Assembly (NCBI RefSeq): GCF_020991005.1
Contig: NZ_JAJLLW010000004.1
Span: forward strand, 62,001 to 126,000
DNA length: 64,000 nt
Origin: Halomonas sp. CUBES01
GTDB taxonomy: Bacteria; Pseudomonadota; Gammaproteobacteria; Pseudomonadales; Halomonadaceae
Reading direction: 5' to 3'
The notes under the pieces were generated by a model. It ran no database searches. It had not been told where the DNA came from and saw only the letters and a program-made list of their open reading frames with translations. A program made the translations under genes and the position numbers. Below, one piece after another: positions 55,688 to 64,000 of this stretch. The first letter of the stretch is position 1. Every line of letters starts with the position of its first letter.

Positions 55688-56145
55688 GTCGAACATTCCA
55701 TGGGTCATTTTGACGGTTGCTAAGGCGCGATGCCCGAAAATTATATGACGACCATTAATCCTTTACTTGACCAAGCATAGCGCGATTGCGTCGAAAAGGG
55801 CCACTTTTTGCTAATTTTCACGTTATCACACCGTTTTTAACGTTCGCTAAGCCGCAAGTTGGACGCTAACGCGGACGATAAGTGCCCTACTGACTGCCCA
55901 TTATTTAACGCGCCAGCACGACCGCCATCCCCTTACGTTTGAAGCGCTTGCTGAAGCCCACCCTTGGCGTCTTAAATCGCCCCAATGAATCGGGGATTTC
56001 TCGACCTCTTGCTAACGCGGATAAACGCTTAAAAACACGCTTGACGATTAATATAGATAAGTTTAGCGCCTTGAGTCACTTTTTTTAACGCTTGCCCGTC
56101 ATTTATTAATCGTGGGTGCGGTAACAACGTTAATGCTTGCGCTGC
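55688..56145. other. 458-base intergenic region between smc and zipA
   Basis: No gene is supported. It is more AT-rich than its neighbours. GCTAACGCGGA occurs twice (55865-55875 and 56011-56021) as a direct repeat, and other TAACG words are scattered. It contains the zipA promoter. Confidence 0.5.
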
Positions 56146-59100
56146 TTAATCCACCAGGGCCGCTGCTTCATCGACACCCACCGAGACCATCCGCGACACC
56201 CCCGGCTCCTGCATGGTGACGCCCATCAAGCGCTCGGCTGCTTCCATGGCAATTTTATTGTGGGTGATGTAGATGAACTGAACGTTGTCCGACATCTCTT
56301 TTACCAGCTTGGCATAGCGCCCGACGTTGGCATCATCCAGAGGCGCATCGACTTCATCCAGCATGCAGAAAGGCGCCGGGTTTAACTGGAAGATGGCGAA
56401 CACCAGCGACAGTGCCGTAAGTGCCTTTTCCCCCCCGGACAATAAATGAATCGTGCTGTTCTTTTTACCCGGCGGGCGCGCCATGATGGCCACGCCGGTT
56501 TCCAGCAGGTCATCTCCGGTCAGCGTCAACCAGGCCGTACCGCCGCCAAACACGCGGGGAAACAGGGTCTGCAGCCCGGTATTGACCTGATCGAAAGTGT
56601 CTCTGAAACGCACGCGGGTTTCCTGGTCGATGCGCTTGATGGCGCGCTCCAGGGTTTCCAGCGCTTCGCTGAGTTCGGCGTGCTGGGCTTCCAGGTAGTC
56701 ACGGCGTTCGGCCTGCTGGTCGTATTCTTCGATCGCTGCCAGGTTGATCGCCCCAAGCCGGCGAATCTTGTCGGTGGTACTTTCCAGGCGCTCCTGCCAG
56801 GCGGTTTCACTGGCGTCATCGGCAAGCTGTTCCGTCAAGGCCTCGACGTCGTGGCCGAGCTCAGCGAGCTGCTCGTCCTGGGTAGCGGCCTTGAGTGCCA
56901 GGGCCTGGGCGTCCATGCGGCGTTGCTGCAGCTGCTCGCGACTCTGCTCCAGATTGCGCTCGTGCTGCTGGCGGGCCAGCTCGTCGTTACGCAACTGATC
57001 CGCCAGCGTTTGCGCTTGCTGCCGGGTGTCATTGAGGCGCTGCTCCTGCTGTTCGCGCTGATGGAGGAGCTCCTCGAGCTCTTCGGCGGCCAGCTCATCG
57101 GGTTCCAGCAGCGTTTCCCGGGAGGCTTCAAGCTCCTTGATCCGCTCGACGAGCCGCGCTTCGCTTTCGCTGCTGCGGGCCTGCTGCGAACGCAGGCTGC
57201 TGCCCTCTGCATTCAAGCGTTCACGCTCGAGCGCCAGCGCCTGCTGGCGGGCCTTCAGCGGTGCGTGCTGCTGGTTCAACTGCTGACGCCGTTCGCGCTG
57301 GCTATCGCGCTGTTCGGCGCTGGTGTCGCGGGCCTCGGCGGCGGCATCCAGCTGTTCCATGGCCTCGTGCCAGCGGGCACGCTGTTCGTCGAGAGTAAGC
57401 GCTAACTCTGCTTCGTCTTCCTGCAGCTGGCGCAGTTCGTCGTCCAGCTCGCCGGCGCGGCTTTCCAGATGCTCCAGTCGCTGGGCAAGGCTGTGTTCCT
57501 TGATGGCCAGCTGCTGGAGCGTGGCGGCGTGCGCCCGCTCGTCCTCGGCCTGCTGTTCGCGGCGATGTTCCAGCGCTTCGATGGTGTCACTGGCGGCCTC
57601 GCACTGGGCTTCGACAGTCGCCAGCGCGTCTTCGTCCTGTTCACGGCGCGCCGCCAGCTCAGCGTGGCGGCGGCGCGTGACCAGCAGCGCATCGACGCCT
57701 TCACCGTTGGCCTGTTGATGGAGCCAGCCCCGCCCGCGCCACACGCCGTCACGGGTAACAACGCTTTCCCCCGGCGCCAGTGATGCTGCGAGCGCATCGG
57801 CCTCGGCGCTGTCTTCTGCATAGTGAATACTGGCTAACCACTCACCCAGCGCGCCCGCGCCACTGACCAGGGCATCCAGCCGCTGCCCACCGTGCGGCGC
57901 AGGCGCGGCGCGATCTATCAGGCACCAGTCGGTGGCCAGAGCCTCGGGCAGTGCGTTGAGCTGATCCAGCTCCACCAGGCGGGCATTGAGCCACGGCGCC
58001 AGCAGCCAGGAGATGACGCGTTCCCAGCCTGGGGCCACCTCGATCGCTTCACCCAGGCGCGGCGCCTCGTCAAGGCCCTGAGCGGCCAGCGCGTCGCTCA
58101 CGTGAGGATCATGATCGGCAAGGGCGGCGTCGATCAGCGCCTGCAGCGAGGCCAGCTCGCCCTGGCGCTGACTCAGGTCGGCGCGCTGCTGGTCGCGCGC
58201 CTGGGTGGCCTGCTGGTAAGCGGCTTTGGCCTCGCTGTAGCGCTGCTGCCATTGATCGCGCTCGGTCTCGAAGGCCTCGGCACGCTGTTCGGCGTCTTCG
58301 CGCTGCGCCTGGCATTCGGCATGCTCGGCGCGCAGCGCGGTGACATCGGCCAGCTCACCGCGCTGCTGGTGACGGCGCTGGCGCTCGGCCTGCAGGCGGG
58401 CAATGCGCTGTTCCAGGTCACGCAGCTGATCCTGACGGCGTTCGGCTTCGCGGCTGGCATCGCGCCAGCGGGCATCGGCATCGGCCCACTGCTGCTCGGC
58501 TGCCTCGAGTGAGGGGCTGGCGTCGGCCAGGGCTTGCTCGAGGGTCTCCAACTGCTCGTCGAGCGCTTCATGTTCGGGTAGCAGTTCCTCGAGCCGCTCG
58601 TCGATCGCCGCCAGCCGTGCCTGATCGCCTTCACTGACCCGGCGCTGTTCGTCGAGATCGCGATGGGCGCTGGCGATATCGCTGGCCAGCTGGCTTTCGC
58701 GGCTGCGCCGATGGGCCTGATCTTGCTCCAGGCGCGCAATCCGCGTTGTGGTTTCAAAAAACTGCTGCTGGTGGCGTTCGAGCACTTCGGAGAGTTCGTC
58801 GTGCTGCTCGCGGGCCTGCTCCAGGCGCGTCTCGCACTGGCGAACACCGAATACGTCCTTTTCGACGGCGGTCTCCAGCTCGCGCACGCGGCTTTCCTGC
58901 TGGGCCTGCTCGGCCCGCAACGCACGACCCCTCAGCAGCGCCAGCTCGCCCTTGAGCTGAAATTCCTGCTGCTTTAGCGCCTGATAGCGTTTGGCGGCCT
59001 CGGCCTGGCGCTTCAGGCGCTCCAGCTGCTTGTCGAGCTCTTCGCGAATATCGTCAAGCCGCTCGAGGTTTTCCTGGGTGCGGCGCATGCGATTTTCGGT

Positions 59101-59637
59101 TTCGCGGCGACGCTCCTTGTACTTGGAAATGCCGGCCGCTTCTTCGAGGGTGGCGCGCAGGTCATCCGGTCGGGCTTCGATCAGCCGCGAGATCATGCCC
59201 TGGCCGATAATCGCGTAGGAACGCGGGCCCAGACCGGTGCCCATGAACAGGTCGGCGATATCCCGGCGGCGGCATTTCTGGCCGTTGAAAAAGTAGCTGG
59301 ACTGACCATCGCGGGTCACCAGGCGTTTCACCGCAATTTCGTTGTATTGGGCGTAGACGCCGCCCATGGTGCCGTCGTGGTTATCGAACTTGAGTTCGAT
59401 GGACGCCTGGCCCACCGGCTTGCGCCCCGTGGAGCCGTTAAAGATAACGTCGGCCATGGATTCGCCGCGCAGGGTCTTGGCCGAGGACTCGCCCATCACC
59501 CAGCGCACGGCGTCGATGATATTCGACTTGCCGCAGCCGTTGGGCCCGACAATCGCGGTCATATTGCCGTCGAACGGCACGGTGACCGGATCGACGAACG
59601 ACTTGAAGCCGACGAGGCGTATCGAGGTTAAACGCAT
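56146..59637 (-). CDS. smc: Chromosome segregation protein SMC
   Basis: The 1163-residue protein has N-terminal Walker A AIVGPNGCGKSNIIDAVRWVMG, two long coiled coils separated by a hinge (about 510-650), and the C-terminal signature LSGGEKALTALSLVFAIF with Walker B CMLDEVDAPLDD. As a dimer with ScpA/B it compacts chromosomes. In this group smc, zipA and ligA are neighbours. It begins 18 bases after the ccmI stop. Confidence 0.97.
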   Translation of the reverse strand: MRLTSIRLVGFKSFVDPVTVPFDGNMTAIVGPNGCGKSNIIDAVRWVMGESSAKTLRGESMADVIFNGSTGRKPVGQASIELKFDNHDGTMGGVYAQYNEIAVKRLVTRDGQSSYFFNGQKCRRRDIADLFMGTGLGPRSYAIIGQGMISRLIEARPDDLRATLEEAAGISKYKERRRETENRMRRTQENLERLDDIREELDKQLERLKRQAEAAKRYQALKQQEFQLKGELALLRGRALRAEQAQQESRVRELETAVEKDVFGVRQCETRLEQAREQHDELSEVLERHQQQFFETTTRIARLEQDQAHRRSRESQLASDIASAHRDLDEQRRVSEGDQARLAAIDERLEELLPEHEALDEQLETLEQALADASPSLEAAEQQWADADARWRDASREAERRQDQLRDLEQRIARLQAERQRRHQQRGELADVTALRAEHAECQAQREDAEQRAEAFETERDQWQQRYSEAKAAYQQATQARDQQRADLSQRQGELASLQALIDAALADHDPHVSDALAAQGLDEAPRLGEAIEVAPGWERVISWLLAPWLNARLVELDQLNALPEALATDWCLIDRAAPAPHGGQRLDALVSGAGALGEWLASIHYAEDSAEADALAASLAPGESVVTRDGVWRGRGWLHQQANGEGVDALLVTRRRHAELAARREQDEDALATVEAQCEAASDTIEALEHRREQQAEDERAHAATLQQLAIKEHSLAQRLEHLESRAGELDDELRQLQEDEAELALTLDEQRARWHEAMEQLDAAAEARDTSAEQRDSQRERRQQLNQQHAPLKARQQALALERERLNAEGSSLRSQQARSSESEARLVERIKELEASRETLLEPDELAAEELEELLHQREQQEQRLNDTRQQAQTLADQLRNDELARQQHERNLEQSREQLQQRRMDAQALALKAATQDEQLAELGHDVEALTEQLADDASETAWQERLESTTDKIRRLGAINLAAIEEYDQQAERRDYLEAQHAELSEALETLERAIKRIDQETRVRFRDTFDQVNTGLQTLFPRVFGGGTAWLTLTGDDLLETGVAIMARPPGKKNSTIHLLSGGEKALTALSLVFAIFQLNPAPFCMLDEVDAPLDDANVGRYAKLVKEMSDNVQFIYITHNKIAMEAAERLMGVTMQEPGVSRMVSVGVDEAAALVD

Positions 59638-59655
59638 GGCGCGTACACGCTGAGA

Positions 59656-60888
59656 TTATTCAAAAACACGATCAATGATCACCCTGGTAGCCGCTTGCCC
59701 GTCGAGCGGGCCTACCTCGACCCGATCTACATCCCCCCATAAATCCCCCGCCTGGGGCGTCGCCTGGCCGCTGGGCGACACACGCACCATCAGGCGGACT
59801 TCCCGCGCCTGGGAAATCTGCGCGTCGGCGGTCATGGCGGCGCGGTCGTCGAGCACCACGGTCATCGGCAGTTCGGACACCAGACCCTGAACCACCGCCA
59901 ACGGCGGTCGTTCGCCCTCTACGTCGCGCGCCAGAACAAAGAGTTTATCATCACCGTCAACCTGATCGGCCAGGGCGGGATCCAGCGATACGCTGACCCG
60001 CACGCCCGGGCCTGCAGACGCTGGCGTCTCGTCGCCCATACGGCCCTGGGCCACCCGAATACCCTGGCGCAGCGACGCGGCAATCGCCGGGTCTTCCACG
60101 TTGGCCACGGCCCGCCGCCAGCGGTCGATGGCGGTAGCGTAATCGCCCTGATCGAACGCGTGGATGCCGAGAATACTCAGCGCCGTGGGCTGACGCGGGT
60201 CGGCCTCGCGCACCTCGTCAATCAGCGCCTGGACCTCGTCGGTAAGCGTGCGCTTGGCCATGAAAAAGCGCAGCTGCGCGAGCTGGGCGAGCAATGACGG
60301 CAAGCGGCCTTCCAGGGCAATCAATCGTTCAAGCGCGGTGACGGCGTTGTCCATCTGGCCGGTTTCCCGATACAGCGAGAACAGCGTGCTCCACAGATGG
60401 GGGTTTTCCGGCTGCTCGCTTATCTGGGCCTCCAGCCTTTCAAGGTAGCGTGCCTGGGAGCCCTCGGGATCCTCGCGCACATCCTGACCGATGGCCCACA
60501 GAACAAGGTCGTCTTCCGCCCCTTGCTGCTGGTACCACACCACGCTGCCAACGACCAGCGCGAGCATGACCAGCGGAACCGCCCAGCGCCCCGACGCGGG
60601 CGACTTGAGCGGCCTGCGTTTGAGGGTGGCGGTATCGTCGAGCAAGCTGCGCTCCAGCGCCAGTTTCTCTTCATCGTACTGGCGTTGATCCACCTTGCCC
60701 GCTTGGTGGGCGGCATCCAGCGCGGCGAGCCGCCGCTGGAAGATGGCCACGTTTTGCTCGACGGCGGTGTCGTGTTGTTCAAACGTCGACTGGGCGTCAT
60801 GCCAGCGACGCGCCTTGCGCATCGGCAGCACCAGCAGCCACAGCGCAGGCAGCAATACACCGGCGAGCGCTATCCACAGCAGCGTCAC
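59656..60888 (-). CDS. ccmI: Cytochrome c biogenesis protein CcmI
   Basis: A 410-residue membrane protein with two N-terminal helices (about 3-20 and 105-120) and a large periplasmic TPR domain (about 130-270), followed by an Ig-like end (SVSLDPALADQV). It binds the C-terminus of apocytochrome c and hands it to CcmF/H. It overlaps ccmH by 4 bases. Confidence 0.92.
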   Translation of the reverse strand: MTLLWIALAGVLLPALWLLVLPMRKARRWHDAQSTFEQHDTAVEQNVAIFQRRLAALDAAHQAGKVDQRQYDEEKLALERSLLDDTATLKRRPLKSPASGRWAVPLVMLALVVGSVVWYQQQGAEDDLVLWAIGQDVREDPEGSQARYLERLEAQISEQPENPHLWSTLFSLYRETGQMDNAVTALERLIALEGRLPSLLAQLAQLRFFMAKRTLTDEVQALIDEVREADPRQPTALSILGIHAFDQGDYATAIDRWRRAVANVEDPAIAASLRQGIRVAQGRMGDETPASAGPGVRVSVSLDPALADQVDGDDKLFVLARDVEGERPPLAVVQGLVSELPMTVVLDDRAAMTADAQISQAREVRLMVRVSPSGQATPQAGDLWGDVDRVEVGPLDGQAATRVIIDRVFE

Positions 60889-61355
60889 GATGACTCCTTA
60901 CGCGCCTTCAAGGCATCGAGGCGCGCCTGCTCATCTGCTGTCAGGGCCTTCGCCGAGGCATGGCGACGAGCCCGCACGATCAGCGCCACCACCACGCCGG
61001 TCAGCACCAGCAGGCCGACCGGCAGCCCCCAGAGCAGGTAGGTGCGCTGCTCCAGACGGGGGTTATAAAGAATGTAGTCGCCGAATCGCTGCACCATGTG
61101 GTGAATGATTTCGGTGTCGGACTTCCCCTCCTGCAGCAACCGGTAAACCCGTTCGCGCATATCCGCCGAAATGGGCGCATCGGAGTCGTTGATCGCCTGG
61201 TTCTCGCATAGCGGGCAGCGCATGGAAGCGGTCAGGTCGCGATAGCGTTCCTCCGTCAGCGGATCGTCGAAGTCGCGCAGCTCGATGCCACCGGCCAAGG
61301 CAGGCAGCGAAAGGCAGAGCAATACCGTCAGGACTATCAAGCGACCTAGCGCCAT
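60885..61355 (-). CDS. ccmH: Cytochrome c biogenesis protein CcmH
   Basis: A 156-residue protein with a signal peptide (cut about LAGG 22), the RCPLCENQ thioredoxin-like motif (Cys47, Cys50) that reduces the apocytochrome CXXCH, and one C-terminal helix (about 108-126). It overlaps ccmG by 10 bases and ccmI by 4. Confidence 0.96.
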   Translation of the reverse strand: MALGRLIVLTVLLCLSLPALAGGIELRDFDDPLTEERYRDLTASMRCPLCENQAINDSDAPISADMRERVYRLLQEGKSDTEIIHHMVQRFGDYILYNPRLEQRTYLLWGLPVGLLVLTGVVVALIVRARRHASAKALTADEQARLDALKARKESS

Positions 61356-61873
61356 TTTTCCACCTCCGGCAATAGACGGTCGTGGACATCCTCGGGCGAC
61401 ACATAGCCCTTGTGGTGGTAGCGGATAACGCCCTGGGCATCGACCAGAAACGTCTCCGGCGCGCCAATGACGCCCAGCTCAAAGCCCAGCTCGCCATCCG
61501 GATCAAAGATATTGACCGCGAAGGGGTCACCAAACTCGTCGAGAAACGCAAGCCCCGCCTCGCGGGTATCGCGGTAGTTGACGCCCACCAGGCGAATATT
61601 GCGCTCGGCGAGATCGAGTAGCTGAGGCATTTCCTGGCGACAGGCCGGGCACCACTCGCCCCAGACGTTGACCAGCGTCAGCTCGCCTTCGAACAGCGAC
61701 GGGTCGACGCGCCGCTCGGGGTCGCGCAGCGTGGTGGCCTCGAAGGCGGGGAAATCACGCGCCATCAGCGCCGAATCGCGCGCTGAGGGGTCTTCGGACA
61801 GGCGCACGTAGAAAAACAGCGCCAGCCCCAGAAACATCACCGGCATCAGCAATAAAAGTAAACGTCGCTTCAT
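61346..61873 (-). CDS. ccmG: Thiol-disulfide oxidoreductase CcmG/DsbE
   Basis: A 175-residue membrane-anchored (helix about 4-22) thioredoxin-like protein with WCPAC (Cys75, Cys78) and the GAPETFLVDAQG end with its cis-Pro. It keeps the apocytochrome and CcmH reduced. It overlaps ccmF by 4 bases (ATGA). Confidence 0.96.
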   Translation of the reverse strand: MKRRLLLLLMPVMFLGLALFFYVRLSEDPSARDSALMARDFPAFEATTLRDPERRVDPSLFEGELTLVNVWGEWCPACRQEMPQLLDLAERNIRLVGVNYRDTREAGLAFLDEFGDPFAVNIFDPDGELGFELGVIGAPETFLVDAQGVIRYHHKGYVSPEDVHDRLLPEVEKWR

Positions 61874-63849
61874 CCCCGTCCCTCCTGCGCAAGCCGAGCC
61901 GGGCGTGCGCGGCGATAGCGCTTATCCGCCACCGCCAGCACGCCGCCCAGCGCCATCAGCAATCCCCCCAGCCACAGCCAGCGCACAAACGGCTTGTACT
62001 GGATACGCATTGCCCAGCTGCCGTCGCCCAGGTCTTCTCCCATGGCCACGTAGAGATCGCGGAACAGGCCAGGGCTAAGCGCCACCTGGGTCATGGGCAT
62101 GCCGGTCGCCAGATAGAGACGCTTCTCGGGCTGCATCACGAACCGGCGGCGGCTGTCGCCACGCTGCACTTCGATCACGGCGGTATCGGCCAGGTAATTA
62201 GGGCCACGCCGTTCGCTTATCCCGGTCATGGTGAACTGATAACCCGCGACGGAAACGCTTGTGTCCGGCGCCATGCGCACGCTCTCTTCCACCGCATAAT
62301 GGGACACCACAGTGGCGCCGATGATGGTCACCGCCACACCCAGATGGCCGAGCACCATGCCCCAGTATGACAGCGAAAGACGGCGCAGCGCCTGCCGCGC
62401 CGAGCGGCCCTGGCGCAGCCTGCCGACCAGGTCACGGCCCAGCGACAGCACGATCCATAGCGCCATCGTCAGGCCCAGCGTCACCCATAGGTTCCACTCG
62501 CCGCGATACACCAGCGGAATCAGCGCGCCTAAAACGAGCGCGGCGAGCCCGGCCCACCATAGCCGGCGCACGAGCTCGCCTGGCGAGGTCGACTTCCAGC
62601 GCGCCATGGGCCCAAGCCCCATGAACAGGCAAGTAATGACCGTGAGCGGTACAAACAAGGCATTGAAGTAAGGCGGCCCGACGCTGATTTTACCCAGCCC
62701 CAGCGAATCCAGGATCAACGGGTACAGGGTGCCCAGCAGCACCGTCATCGTCGCGGTCACCAGCAACCCGTTATTGATCAGCAGCAGGGCATCCCTGGAC
62801 AGCCAGTTGAACCCCACGGCATGGCTGACCCGAGGCGCGCGCAGCGCGAACACCAGCAGTGACAGCGTGACGGTAATCGCCAGCAGCACCAGAATGAACA
62901 GCCCCCGGGAAGGGTCGTTGGCGAAGGCGTGCACCGAGGTCAGCACGCCGGAGCGCACCAGAAAGGTGCCCATCAACGACAGCGAGAAGGTGGCAATGGC
63001 CAGCAGCACGGTCCAGCTCTTGAAGGAGCCGCGCTTTTCGGTGACCGCCAGCGAATGTACCAGGGCCGTTCCGGTCAGCCAGGGCAGCAGCGAGGCGTTT
63101 TCCACCGGGTCCCAGAACCACCAGCCACCCCAGCCCAGCTCGTAGTAGGCCCACCAGCTGCCCAGGGCAATGCCGACCGTCAGAAACGCCCAGGCAATGT
63201 TGGTCCAGGGCCGCGCCCAGCGGGTCCAGGCAGCGTCCAGCCGCCCGCCAAGCAGGGCGGCGATGGCAAACGCGAAGACCACGGAAAACCCCACGTAGCC
63301 CATGTAGAGCATCGGCGGGTGAACGATCAGCCCGATATCCTGAAGTAACGGATTGAGGTCGGCGCCGTCTGCGGGCGTCGTCAAGAGCTGCCGCTCAAAG
63401 GGATTGGAGGTCAGCAGTACGAATAGCAAAAAGCCGCTGCTGATCAGCCCCAGCACCCCCAGCACCCGGGCGAGCATATCCCGGGGCAGGCGCTGCGACC
63501 GCCAGGCGGCGACGCACCCCCAGCCCGCCAGCATCAGACTCCACAGCAGCACCGAGCCTTCGTGATTGCCCCATACGGCGCTCAGCTTGTAGTACCAGGG
63601 CAGCAGCGAATTGGCGTTGCTGGCGACGTTGACCACGCTGTAGTCGTCCAGCAGGTAGCTTGCCGTCAAACACCCGTAGGCCAGCAGCACGAACACGAAC
63701 TGGCCGGTCGCCATCGGCTGGCCGTAGGCCATCCATAGCGGCCGACGCGTCGCGGCACCGGCAAGCGGCAGCACGGCCTGAACCACGGCCATCAGCAGCG
63801 CAATGATCAGGGCAAAGTGGCCTATTTCAGGGATCAGACGGATCAGCAT
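61870..63849 (-). CDS. ccmF: Heme lyase CcmF
   Basis: A 659-residue multi-spanning protein (about 15 helices). The conserved WWAYYELGWGGWWFWDPVENASLLPW is the WWD-type heme-handling motif (here shown in parts: WWFWDPVENA), and conserved histidines occur near HPPMLYMGY. It attaches heme to apocytochrome c in the periplasm. Full length. Confidence 0.98.
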   Translation of the reverse strand: MLIRLIPEIGHFALIIALLMAVVQAVLPLAGAATRRPLWMAYGQPMATGQFVFVLLAYGCLTASYLLDDYSVVNVASNANSLLPWYYKLSAVWGNHEGSVLLWSLMLAGWGCVAAWRSQRLPRDMLARVLGVLGLISSGFLLFVLLTSNPFERQLLTTPADGADLNPLLQDIGLIVHPPMLYMGYVGFSVVFAFAIAALLGGRLDAAWTRWARPWTNIAWAFLTVGIALGSWWAYYELGWGGWWFWDPVENASLLPWLTGTALVHSLAVTEKRGSFKSWTVLLAIATFSLSLMGTFLVRSGVLTSVHAFANDPSRGLFILVLLAITVTLSLLVFALRAPRVSHAVGFNWLSRDALLLINNGLLVTATMTVLLGTLYPLILDSLGLGKISVGPPYFNALFVPLTVITCLFMGLGPMARWKSTSPGELVRRLWWAGLAALVLGALIPLVYRGEWNLWVTLGLTMALWIVLSLGRDLVGRLRQGRSARQALRRLSLSYWGMVLGHLGVAVTIIGATVVSHYAVEESVRMAPDTSVSVAGYQFTMTGISERRGPNYLADTAVIEVQRGDSRRRFVMQPEKRLYLATGMPMTQVALSPGLFRDLYVAMGEDLGDGSWAMRIQYKPFVRWLWLGGLLMALGGVLAVADKRYRRARPARLAQEGRG

Positions 63850-63892
63850 GGACGCTCCGGCGCCGGGCTGAAACGGGCAAGCCGTGCGGGGA

Positions 63893-64000
63893 TCACGTGT
63901 CGTCCTCCTGCTGGCGGCCTACTTCGGCGGCCTTGGCCTGAAAATCGGCGGGGGAGTAGCCGGCGTCTTCCAGGGCCTGCGCCACTTCGGGGGGCATGTA
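63893..64000 (-). CDS. ccmE: Heme chaperone CcmE, 3' end only
   Basis: The last 35 codons of a minus-strand gene that starts outside the window. The visible YMPPEVAQALEDAG is the end of the CcmE OB fold, just after the heme-binding His region. It carries heme covalently to CcmF. The gap to ccmF is 43 bases. The tail is short and charged. Confidence 0.85.
   Translation of the reverse strand, partial: YMPPEVAQALEDAGYSPADFQAKAAEVGRQQEDDT

Overview
The window looks like chromosomal DNA of a halophilic gammaproteobacterium, most likely a Halomonas-type member of the Halomonadaceae. This is inferred from moderately high GC, the protein style, and conserved blocks such as ccmEFGHI-smc-zipA-ligA-yheU, guaB-guaA, yciO-yciV-yciI and msrPQ. 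No rRNA, tRNA or CRISPR array was found.

Layout. (1) 1-2940, minus strand: an unusual compact locus encoding an HExxH metallopeptidase with an apparent HlyC-like tail, a HlyC-type toxin acyltransferase with its catalytic His and Asp, a lysine-free Gly-rich peptide, a 52-residue two-helix membrane protein, and a membrane-anchored M16 peptidase cut by the window edge. It resembles a peptide or toxin maturation system and is the best candidate here for something undescribed. (2) 2940-5270: a long palindrome, a broken AMP-ligase fragment, an alpha/beta hydrolase, and a MurI-like protein in which both catalytic cysteines are serine. (3) 5290-21983: mostly single metabolic, transport and regulatory genes, including an MscS channel, msrPQ, an FMN glutamate-synthase-like protein, an MFS pump with a divergent MmyB-type regulator, a Rhodococcus VapA-like protein, a flavin oxidoreductase facing a 1048-residue HTH-STAND-TPR regulator, a lipoprotein esterase and small stress-type proteins. 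(4) 21984-32870: an accessory zone with hipBA, an AbiE toxin-antitoxin cassette nested in a duplicated rpn-lysR junction, an EamA transporter broken by one nonsense codon, and an AT-rich insert carrying a membrane protein and a PD-(D/E)XK-NTPase fusion that looks like a defence protein. (5) 32934-39821: guaA, guaB, a DsbA/FrnE protein, xseA, then a second hipBA with three palindromic operators. (6) 40153-64000: core genes, namely an SDR, argA, pit with its DUF47 partner, a CYTH phosphatase, a voltage-sensor potassium channel, a class B-like acid phosphatase, yciO/yciV/yciI, mnmC, yheU-ligA-zipA, smc and the cytochrome c maturation operon ccmI-H-G-F-E (ccmE cut by the window end).

How the parts work together. 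The ccm genes overlap by 4-10 bases and form one operon reading towards smc. The DUF47 protein and Pit form a phosphate uptake pair. MsrP and MsrQ form a periplasmic methionine sulfoxide repair pair fed from the membrane. The hipBA and AbiE modules each carry visible inverted-repeat operators, which fits their known autoregulation. Domain calls were made by reading motifs only; no database search was possible.
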